DNA from: Blautia sp.
GTDB taxonomy: Bacteria; Bacillota; Clostridia; Lachnospirales; Lachnospiraceae
NCBI GenBank assembly: GCA_017420455.1
Contig: JAFOJB010000439.1
Location: 1 to 5,672, forward strand
Reading direction: 5' to 3'
Length of the DNA: 5,672 nt
Positions 1 to 4,756 of the stretch are shown in pieces. The notes below the pieces were generated by a model that did no database searches, was not told the origin of the DNA, and saw only the letters and a list, made by a program, of their open reading frames with translations. Position numbers and translations under genes: made by a program. Position 1 is the stretch's first letter; the number at the start of each line of letters is the position of its first letter.

Positions 1-1796
1 AAGAGCGCTCTTTTCCGGAAGGAATGGGGGAAAGACCGTTAAAGGAATGGAAGGAAAAGACCCAGCTGGAGGGCGTAATCTGCTATCTTTCGGAGGCGGC
101 GGAAAGCCTGAAGGTGAAAAAAGTGCCCGGGCTCTGGCTTCCGGTTCTGCCGGAACGGCTCCTTCTTAAGGAACTGGAACCGGAAAAAGACGCGGAAAAA
201 GATGAGAAAAAAAAGCCGGAAGAAGTGCCGGAAGAAGCCTCGGAAGAAGCCTCGGGAAAAGTGCCGGGAACGGCTTCTGTAAAGAAATCCCTGCTGTGCG
301 TATCTGCAGGGCTGGTGGATGATCCGGAAAACCAGAGACAGTTTCCCTTAAGAATCTGCTTTCCCGGGTGCGGACATATCGCGGTCTGCGGCTCGGTAGG
401 CAGCGGAAAGAGTACATTTCTTCAAACATTGCTCTATTACATTTCTGAACATTATCTGCCGGAGCAGGTGAATTTTTACCTGCTGGAATCCGGAAATCGT
501 CACAAGGTATTCGAAAATCTTCCCCATACAGGCGGCTGGATCAATCACAGCGATGCAAAGAAGCAGGAGCATTTCTTTTATATGCTTTCGAAGATCACGG
601 ACAGCAGGAAAGAGCGGTTCCATGGCATTTCCTATGAAGATCTGGAACCGGAGGAACGTGCGGGCAATCCATATCTTCTCGTCCTGCTGGACGACTATGC
701 CGCTTTCAGGGAAAAGACCGGGGATCTCTATGAAAATCAGCTGACCACATTGTCCAGGGAAGGCGCCTCTCTTGGAATTTTTCTGATCATCGCCTCCGGA
801 GGGTATGGCAGCAAGGAGATTCCACAGAGACTTCATGAAAACATGAAAACAGTTCTGTGTCTGGAGATGACAGACCGCTTTTCCTATGCGGAAATCCTTC
901 ATTCTGCCAGGGTTGAAACCATTCCGGAGCACAACGTCCGGGGAAGGGGAATTGTGTGTCTTTCGGGGAAGGTTCTGGAGTTTCAGACAGCACTGTGTTT
1001 TTCCGGCGAGGAGCCGGAGCGGCAGAAAAGGATCCGCGAATTTGCTGCCCGCAAGGCACAGACCTGCGGAACAGCTGCGGCAGGGAAGATCCCTGTAATC
1101 CCGGACCCTTTCCTTCTGGAAGAGTTTGCCGGCTGGCCGGAGGTAAAGGAACAGATGAAGATCCCCGGCTTCTTCCCTGTCGGCTGCAGTCGGCAAAGCG
1201 CGGAGGTATATTCCATTACATGGAAGGAACCGGGCGGCTTTCTGATCACAGGAAGCCAGGGCAGCGGAAGGAAGAATTTCCTGAAGGTGCTTTCCTTTGT
1301 CTTCCGGTTAAAGGGAGGAAGGAGCGTTCTGCTGGATGCAGGAGATATGGAAGAGACAGCCGGAGTCCTGGAAACGCTGAAGGATTACGCAGAAAGCACG
1401 CCGGTCCTTATATGTATTCCGGATTTATGGGCATTATTGGAAGCGGCGGCGGGAAAGGGAAGAGAGACCCTGGCTCTTCTGGAAAAATGCATCGGCGCAT
1501 ATCGGGAAAAACCCTTTTATACTGCGGCTGTCATGGACATTTCAGAAAAAACGAAGCTTGCGGGATATACCATATTTCCCCTGTTGATGAAAAATAAAAG
1601 AGGTGTCCACTTTGGGGGAAGCCCGGGCGGCAGCCGGCTGCTTTCTCTGGATTATCTCGGATACCAGGAACAGAGCAGAGCGCTGGAGCCTGGGATCGCG
1701 CTGATTTCGGCACAGGGAAACGAGATCCCCCCTGTGGTCGTGGTTCCTCTGGCAGCAGGCGGGAATTATCAGGAAACCGGGAGGGAGAAAAAGTGA
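1..1796 (+). CDS. essC: EssC-type T7SS ATPase, C-terminal two ATPase modules (5' partial)
   Basis: This is the C-terminal part of the membrane-bound FtsK/SpoIIIE-family motor that drives type VII (WXG100) secretion. The frame is open from the first complete codon at 3, so the gene begins upstream; the ATG at 24 is internal. An LWLPVLPERL linker (about 129-158) is typical of the join before the second ATPase module. A Lys/Glu-rich low-complexity stretch follows (about 177-285). The next module has Walker A GSVGSGKST (390-416) and a Walker B-like LLVLLDDY with an Asp pair (690-695). The last module has a degenerate P-loop, GSQGSGRKN (1251-1277), and a Walker B-like VLICIPD lacking the usual acidic pair (1404-1424). 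In the related EccC proteins the modules bind C-terminal signals of WXG100 substrates; that role here is inferred. The stop overlaps the next gene by 4 bp (GTGA), which suggests translational coupling. The family call is firm; the missing N-terminal half (FHA domains, membrane segments, first ATPase) cannot be judged. Confidence 0.93.
   Translation, partial: ERSFPEGMGERPLKEWKEKTQLEGVICYLSEAAESLKVKKVPGLWLPVLPERLLLKELEPEKDAEKDEKKKPEEVPEEASEEASGKVPGTASVKKSLLCVSAGLVDDPENQRQFPLRICFPGCGHIAVCGSVGSGKSTFLQTLLYYISEHYLPEQVNFYLLESGNRHKVFENLPHTGGWINHSDAKKQEHFFYMLSKITDSRKERFHGISYEDLEPEERAGNPYLLVLLDDYAAFREKTGDLYENQLTTLSREGASLGIFLIIASGGYGSKEIPQRLHENMKTVLCLEMTDRFSYAEILHSARVETIPEHNVRGRGIVCLSGKVLEFQTALCFSGEEPERQKRIREFAARKAQTCGTAAAGKIPVIPDPFLLEEFAGWPEVKEQMKIPGFFPVGCSRQSAEVYSITWKEPGGFLITGSQGSGRKNFLKVLSFVFRLKGGRSVLLDAGDMEETAGVLETLKDYAESTPVLICIPDLWALLEAAAGKGRETLALLEKCIGAYREKPFYTAAVMDISEKTKLAGYTIFPLLMKNKRGVHFGGSPGGSRLLSLDYLGYQEQSRALEPGIALISAQGNEIPPVVVVPLAAGGNYQETGREKK
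231..254 (+). repeat. 12-bp tandem duplication in the EssC linker
   Basis: GAAGAAGCCTCG occurs twice back to back, encoding EEAS-EEAS inside the Lys/Glu/Pro-rich linker between EssC ATPase modules. The period is a multiple of three, so the frame is kept. It is part of a low-complexity stretch that probably forms a flexible tether. Confidence 0.8.
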
Positions 1797-2110
1797 TTCT
1801 GGTGGATATATACATTGCGTCTTTGGATCTTACATACGATTTTCTCCTGAATGAAGAGGAGAAGATTTCGGAGGTTCTGAAAACGGTCATTGCCGTTTTG
1901 CAGAAAAAGCACAAGGAACAGCCGGAGGAGAAAGAAGGAACAGAAGGAACAGAGGGGAAGAAAGGGAAAGGATGTAAGGAAAATGCTTCCGGGGATATTT
2001 TCCAGGAACAATGGATCCTCTGTTCCCTGGAAAATGAAAGCATCCTTTCACCGGACCGTACCTTAAAACAGTATGGAATCCGAGACGGAGACAGGCTCCT
2101 TCTGGCCTGA
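1793..2110 (+). CDS. esaB: EsaB/YukD-like ubiquitin-fold T7SS accessory protein
   Basis: This is a 105-aa protein of the EsaB/YukD family, small cytoplasmic ubiquitin-like proteins encoded in T7SSb loci and needed for or modulating secretion. The N-terminus VDIYIASLDLTYDFLL and the C-terminus ILSPDRTLKQYGIRDGDRLLL match the beta-strand and 'IxDGDxL' pattern of the ubiquitin fold. Start: GTG at 1793, overlapping the essC stop (GTGA), with a GGAGG core Shine-Dalgarno at 1780-1784. Typical members are about 80 aa. The extra length here is a Lys/Glu/Gly/Thr-rich insertion at residues about 40-65, encoded partly by 9-bp tandem repeats. The flanking fold elements look intact, so the insertion probably sits in a surface loop (inference). 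Its position directly after essC supports the assignment. Confidence 0.88.
   Translation: MILVDIYIASLDLTYDFLLNEEEKISEVLKTVIAVLQKKHKEQPEEKEGTEGTEGKKGKGCKENASGDIFQEQWILCSLENESILSPDRTLKQYGIRDGDRLLLA
1934..1960 (+). repeat. 9-bp tandem repeat in the EsaB insertion
   Basis: GAAGGAACA is repeated exactly at 1934-1942 and 1943-1951, followed by a diverged unit GAGGGGAAG. It encodes EGT-EGT-EGK in the low-complexity insertion of the EsaB-like protein. The repeat length keeps the frame, which fits expansion by slippage. Confidence 0.75.
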
Positions 2111-2185
2111 AAAGCCGGATGCCAGCCCGAGTACCCTTACAGGGAAGGTTCCTCCGGAACAGGAAAGGACAGATGGTGAGTACAG

Positions 2186-2482
2186 ATGGAATACTTAAGG
2201 GCAGATACTGCTGCCATAAGAAATATCAGGGAAAAAGGAGAAGTGTGTCTTCGGAAAGCAGAGGCGGGAAAGGAAAATCTGGCGGAAATCCTCCGGGAGC
2301 TGAATGGAGCGTGGAGCGGGGATGCTGCCGGGGCTTTTGTATTTTCGGTCAGTGAAGAACTTAAAAAGCTGGATACGGTATTGTCAGCTATGGCGGGAGT
2401 CCTGGAATATCAGCAGACCGCGGCAGAGGAATATGAAAGATGCGAAGCACAGATTGAGGAAACCATCCTCGCTCTTTCATGA
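2186..2482 (+). CDS. WXG100-family protein 1 (WSG motif)
   Basis: This is a 98-aa predicted helical-hairpin protein of the WXG100/ESX family, candidate T7SS substrates or secretion partners that act as dimers. The central motif is GAWSGDAAGAF with W43-S-G45 at the expected turn between two amphipathic helices. The C-terminus carries Y83-E-R-C-E87, matching the Y-x-x-x-D/E export motif. The ATG at 2186 is preceded by GGTGAG (2175-2180), which can pair with the anti-Shine-Dalgarno, spaced 5 nt. A 75-bp spacer separates it from esaB. Its motif resembles that of the fifth WXG protein (3846-4160). Whether it is secreted itself or acts as a chaperone cannot be told. Confidence 0.88.
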   Translation: MEYLRADTAAIRNIREKGEVCLRKAEAGKENLAEILRELNGAWSGDAAGAFVFSVSEELKKLDTVLSAMAGVLEYQQTAAEEYERCEAQIEETILALS

Positions 2483-2523
2483 AGGATCAAAGGGTATCCA
2501 TGCGCTGCAGGCGGATGCTGTGA
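2479..2523 (+). pseudogene. Possible remnant of a gene once coupled to WXG protein 1
   Basis: An ATG overlaps the stop of the first WXG gene (ATGA at 2479-2482) and opens only 14 codons before TGA. The junction CTTTCATGA is also present where the second WXG gene meets the third (2987-2995), and there the ATG starts a full gene. The encoded start (MKDQRVSM) is loosely like that of the third protein (MRTEQQIYM). I infer a possible decayed copy in the 2483-2638 spacer, but the similarity is weak and this could be chance. Confidence 0.2.
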
Positions 2524-2582
2524 TGCGCTATGAGAAGAAAGCCCATTCGCCGGCAGGCTTTTTTGCTGTAAACTGCACTGGA

Positions 2583-2640
2583 ATCTACAATGAAATCTGC
2601 AACAAAATCTGCAACGAAATCTACAACGAAATTCTACAAT
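2583..2640 (+). repeat. 12-bp tandem repeat array, four units plus a partial
   Basis: Four contiguous 12-bp units lie at 2583-2594 (ATCTACAATGAA), 2595-2606, 2607-2618 and 2619-2630. They differ from one another at one to three positions. A fifth degenerate unit with a one-base insertion runs to 2640. The array lies in the spacer between two WXG100 genes and ends where the frame of the second gene first has an ATG (2639). No Shine-Dalgarno site is present there, so I regard the array as non-coding. Confidence 0.85.
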
Positions 2641-2682
2641 GGATGCATTCGTGCGTTCGTTTGAAGGGTCAGCAGAAAAGGA

Positions 2683-2698
2683 AGGGGAGACGGATTTG
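2683..2698 (+). promoter_or_regulatory. Shine-Dalgarno and TTG start of WXG protein 2
   Basis: AGGGGAG (2683-2689) lies 6 nt before a TTG at 2696. This decides the start: the only upstream ATG in frame (2639) follows the 12-bp repeats and has no purine-rich site before it. The TTG gives a 99-aa product with the WXG at position 44, in line with the sister proteins. Confidence 0.7.
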
Positions 2699-2995
2699 GA
2701 TATATCATTAAAAGCAGATGTTCAGCTGCTGAAAGGTGAGGCTGCAAAGGCTGAGGCCAGTCTGAAAAGCATCAGAGAAGCGCTGGACGCTTTTGACGGG
2801 ATCATGGATTCTCTGGCAGCGGGCTGGCAAGGAGATGCCGCAGAAAAGGTTCTTTCCGGCTGCCGGGCCTTACAGGCAGAAAAGGAAGCGCTTCTGCAAA
2901 GCATGCTGAAGCGTCCGTCTGAACTCCTTTCCATGGCGGAAAGCTATGAGCAGACAGAGGAAACAGCCAGAGAAGAGGTGAGTGTCCTTTCATGA
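2696..2995 (+). CDS. WXG100-family protein 2 (WQG motif, TTG start)
   Basis: This is a 99-aa WXG100-like protein. Two Ala/Glu/Leu-rich helices flank LAAGWQGDAAEKV, with W44-Q-G46. The C-terminal SYEQTEETAREEV contains Y84-E-Q-T-E88, the Y-x-x-x-D/E export pattern. I chose the TTG at 2696 over the in-frame ATG at 2639 because of its ribosome binding site and because the resulting length and motif position match the family; the longer form would add 19 residues of repeat-flanking sequence. Its stop overlaps the start of the next WXG gene (ATGA), so the two are probably made in matched amounts and may form a heterodimer (inference from gene coupling). Confidence 0.85.
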   Translation: MDISLKADVQLLKGEAAKAEASLKSIREALDAFDGIMDSLAAGWQGDAAEKVLSGCRALQAEKEALLQSMLKRPSELLSMAESYEQTEETAREEVSVLS

Positions 2996-3300
2996 GGACA
3001 GAACAACAAATCTATATGGATTACCAGAACGCGAAATATACCGCCGAACGGCTGGAAGGCTTTGCGGTGCAGACTTCTGATCTGTCAGTCCTGGAGCTTT
3101 CGGATGCTCTGGAGGTAATTCCTTCCTGCTGGGAGGGAGAACCCTGCAGCCGCTTCCTTGAGAAGGGAAGGAGCATCTTTGAGGACCTGCAGACCATCGC
3201 TGAGCAGCTGTATAAGATCAGTACCGCGATGCAGACTGCGGCAGGCAATATCTACCAGGCTGAAATGGCGGCTCTGGAATATGTCAGAGATCATGGATAA
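2992..3300 (+). CDS. Divergent WXG100-like protein 3 (WEG motif, no YxxxD/E)
   Basis: This is a 102-aa protein with the WXG100 length and helix-turn-helix layout. The turn reads SCWEGEPCSRF with W47-E-G49, and cysteines C46 and C52 bracket the motif. The C-terminal part (NIYQAEMAALEYVRDHG) has tyrosines but none followed by D/E at the +4 position, so the usual export motif is absent. The start is an ATG overlapping the preceding stop, with GAGGTGA (2975-2981) complementary to the anti-Shine-Dalgarno, 10 nt away. Absence of the signal together with translational coupling to WXG protein 2 suggests a partner carried by that protein's signal, as in ESX heterodimers where only one subunit holds the signal (inference). 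Confidence 0.8.
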   Translation: MRTEQQIYMDYQNAKYTAERLEGFAVQTSDLSVLELSDALEVIPSCWEGEPCSRFLEKGRSIFEDLQTIAEQLYKISTAMQTAAGNIYQAEMAALEYVRDHG

Positions 3301-3323
3301 AAAAGAAGAGAAGGAGGAAGCTC

Positions 3324-3620
3324 ATGGCATCGGAAATCAGAGTGACAAGCTCTATGTTGAGGACAAAGAAGGAAGAATTAGAACAGATGAACAGCAATTT
3401 CCAGGAAATTGCTTCTGCACTGGAGACCGCAGTGAGGGCCCTGGACGGCAGCTGGGAGGGAGAAACCCACGATGCATTCTACAATGCGTTCCAGATGGAT
3501 AAAGGAAAGATGGACGTTTTTTCTACGGCTGTGAAATCCTATACCGAAGCTCTGGCGTCCATTATTGCAAGATATGAGGCGACAGAACAGAGCAATGCGG
3601 CGATCGCGGCAAGGAGATGA
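3324..3620 (+). CDS. WXG100-family protein 4 (EsxA/YukE-like)
   Basis: This 98-aa protein is the most canonical WXG100 protein of the set. It has an N-terminal helix starting IRVTSSML, a turn GSWEGETHDAF with W44-E-G46, and a second helix ending in RYEATEQSN with Y84-E-A-T-E88 (Y-x-x-x-E). The start is an ATG at 3324 after an excellent Shine-Dalgarno AAGGAGG (3311-3317), spaced 6 nt. It follows the third WXG gene after 23 bp. By its resemblance to EsxA/YukE it is the best candidate for a core secreted WXG100 of the machine, probably a homodimer; this is inferred from family behaviour. Confidence 0.92.
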   Translation: MASEIRVTSSMLRTKKEELEQMNSNFQEIASALETAVRALDGSWEGETHDAFYNAFQMDKGKMDVFSTAVKSYTEALASIIARYEATEQSNAAIAARR

Positions 3621-3662
3621 TAACCGGATGATACCCCGGGAAATCCGATGAAAAATCAGAAA

Positions 3663-3802
3663 GAAGGATCAGAGTAAGATCCTCAGAAAAGCCGGACGAA
3701 GGATCAGACGTAAGATTCTCGGAAAGACCGGACGAAGGATCAGACACAGAACCAACAGCGAGACAGGACAAAGGATCGGACGAAAGTTCTGTGAGGATCC
3801 GG
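3663..3802 (+). repeat. Imperfect 35-36-bp tandem repeat, about four units
   Basis: Units begin GAAGGATCAGA and end near GCCGGAC or ACCGGAC: 3663-3697 (35 bp), 3698-3733 (36 bp), 3734-3769 (36 bp), and a more diverged unit at 3770-3802. They fill most of the 225-bp spacer between the fourth and fifth WXG genes. The 36-bp period is a multiple of three. Read from the ATG at 3648 the first unit hits TAA at 3675-3677, one base short relative to the second unit. No promoter was seen in this spacer. Confidence 0.82.
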
Positions 3803-3845
3803 AAAGATCGATCATTAATCAGTTCAGAATTACAGGAGGAAAGGT

Positions 3846-4160
3846 ATGAACGGAATTTTAAAGGTTACGCCGGAACGGCTCCTTGCGGCTGCTTCAGAGC
3901 TGGAGGGGCAGGGGAATCAGATGAAGAATTGTACGGACAGAATGGTGGCACTGGTGAACGAGATCTCTGGAGATCTTTGGAGCGGGGACGCGGCGGCCGC
4001 GTTCAAGGCGAAATTCAACGGGCTTCAGGCAGATATCGCTTCTCTTCACAGGATGGTGGAGGAACATGTCCGGGATCTGCAGGAGATGGGAGCCGCTTAT
4101 TCGGCAGCCGAGAATGAGAATCAGGAAATGGCAGCTTCTCTGGCAAGTGAAGTGCTGTAA
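3846..4160 (+). CDS. WXG100-family protein 5 (WSG motif)
   Basis: This is a 104-aa WXG100 protein. The first helix (LKVTPERLLAAASELEGQ) is followed by GDLWSGDAAAAF with W45-S-G47 and a second helix. The C-terminus holds AAYSAAENENQEM with Y85-S-A-A-E89, the Y-x-x-x-D/E export motif. The ATG at 3846 has a strong AGGAGG (3834-3839) spaced 6 nt. It is the last gene of the run and is set apart from gene 4 by a repeat-filled spacer, so its expression may be partly independent, although no promoter is evident in between. Its turn sequence is closest to that of WXG protein 1, which fits duplication within the locus (inference). Confidence 0.91.
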   Translation: MNGILKVTPERLLAAASELEGQGNQMKNCTDRMVALVNEISGDLWSGDAAAAFKAKFNGLQADIASLHRMVEEHVRDLQEMGAAYSAAENENQEMAASLASEVL

Positions 4161-4203
4161 TAGAGCCTGCATGGTACTGATGTGTTCTGGCGTCTGTCGC
4201 CGC

Positions 4204-4290
4204 TCCTGGCTGCAGAAGAGTTTTAGTCCGGATCTGCAGGGTTCGAAAACCTTTTACTGTGGCCAAAGACTCTTCTGCAGTCCGTCAGGA
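4204..4290. repeat. Inverted repeat after the WXG run (12-bp perfect arms)
   Basis: CTGCAGAAGAGT (4210-4221) is exactly complementary to ACTCTTCTGCAG (4269-4280). Beyond a small asymmetric bulge the outer arms TCCTG (4204-4208) and CAGGA (4286-4290) also pair. The loop holds a second small hairpin, GGTT-CGAA-AACC, followed by TTTT (4240-4254). It could help end WXG operon transcription or protect the 3' end. There is no T-tract after the main stem, so I do not call it a terminator. Confidence 0.65.
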
Positions 4291-4377
4291 AATCAGAAGC
4301 CTTGAAAACACATTCAGTCCCAGGATAGCGAGGGTCCGAACAGCAGCCTTCCCAAAATGGATCATGGTCTGCAGGAG

Positions 4378-4504
4378 GACAGAGGGACGGTTCTACTGTC
4401 TTATATTCCTGTCTTCCTGTCGCCTGTCATAACCCCGGGACAAAAGAAACACCCTCCTGTTGCATCCCTCTGTACCTGTCAGACAAAAGAACCGTCCCTC
4501 TGTC
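4378..4504. repeat. Inverted repeat with 17-bp perfect arms upstream of promoter
   Basis: GACAGAGGGACGGTTCT (4378-4394) and its exact reverse complement (4488-4504) flank a 93-nt loop. Three further pairs (one A-U, two G-U) extend the stem outward. The loop contains four CCTGTC hexamers (4408, 4416, 4423, 4475) that could pair alternatively with the GACAG of the left arm. It ends 27 bp before the -35 box of the next gene. A small MITE-like remnant or a regulatory or terminator structure are both possible. Confidence 0.7.
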
Positions 4505-4531
4505 TTTGCATGAACAGCCGTTTTCTTGCCG

Positions 4532-4560
4532 TTGACACTTTCGCGGAACCACCGTATAAT
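4532..4560 (+). promoter_or_regulatory. Consensus sigma-A promoter
   Basis: TTGACA (4532-4537) and TATAAT (4555-4560) are separated by exactly 17 bp, matching the housekeeping consensus at all twelve positions. Transcription would start near 4567, giving a leader of about 190 nt before the ATG at 4757. It is the only strong promoter I see in the window and makes the 212-codon gene independent of the secretion run. Confidence 0.9.
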
Positions 4561-4584
4561 AAGCATAGTATTACGGGAATGTTA

Positions 4585-4726
4585 GAGCATTTTAACCGAA
4601 TGGTATGGTGTGATACAGGGCAAAAAGACTGTTTATCGGAATGATGTCTTTTTATGGCGCATTGCAGACGGATGTTGCGGCGTGGCATGGGACAAAAAGA
4701 CCGCTCGGCGGAATGATGTCTTTATG
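4585..4726 (+). repeat. Diverged 72/70-bp tandem duplication in the leader, each copy with a hairpin
   Basis: Copy 1 (4585-4656) and copy 2 (4657-4726) align end to end with a single 2-base gap; I count 50 of 70 aligned bases identical. The conserved core is CAAAAAGAC, seven variable bases, then CGGAATGATGTCTT. Within each copy the flanks pair: AAAAAGAC with GTCTTTTT in copy 1 (8 bp), AAAGAC with GTCTTT in copy 2 (6 bp). Copy 2 also has CCGC-TCG-GCGG at its apex. Both copies lie downstream of the predicted transcription start, so they would be in the 5' untranslated RNA of the 212-codon gene. The role is unknown. Confidence 0.8.
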
Positions 4727-4756
4727 CACCGGGATCATAAATACGAGGGGTAAGAT

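Larger units (their letters stand above)
4161..4531. other. Gene-free interval with two inverted repeats
   Basis: I find no convincing coding region in this stretch on either strand. Open frames here lack ribosome binding sites and recognisable protein character. It holds two large inverted repeats (4204-4290 and 4378-4504, described separately), a small hairpin GGCGTCTGTCGCC (4189-4201), and four CCTGTC hexamers at 4408-4480. No clear T-tract terminator for the WXG run was seen. It separates the secretion genes from the next, separately promoted gene. Confidence 0.6.

Noticed and set aside
956..1597. 213-codon + strand open frame inside essC
   Set aside because: It is fully inside the well-supported ATPase frame, rich in G, R and C as shadows usually are, and lacks a recognisable domain.
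24..1796. ATG at 24 as the true start of the ATPase gene
   Set aside because: The frame is open to the left edge, the purine-rich GGAAGG lies only one base before the ATG, and the encoded sequence starts in the middle of an EssC linker. It is an internal methionine.
2639..2695. N-terminal extension of WXG protein 2 from ATG 2639
   Set aside because: There is no ribosome binding site, the ATG abuts the 12-bp repeats, and it would place the WXG motif 19 residues later than in the sister proteins. TTG at 2696 has a good site.
3791..4117. GTG-started open frame overlapping WXG gene 5
   Set aside because: It is out of frame with a well-supported WXG100 gene and has a composition typical of a shadow. 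Only its upstream repeat part is noted as a possible broken frame.
4236..4255. GGGTTCGAAAACC resembling a tRNA T-arm
   Set aside because: The 5-bp T-stem does not pair properly, and no acceptor, anticodon or D-arm can be found around it. It is better read as a small hairpin within a larger inverted repeat.
4357..4644. 95-codon + strand open frame in the intergenic region
   Set aside because: It runs through the inverted repeat loop, the consensus promoter and half of the leader repeat. It has no family resemblance and no convincing ribosome binding site.
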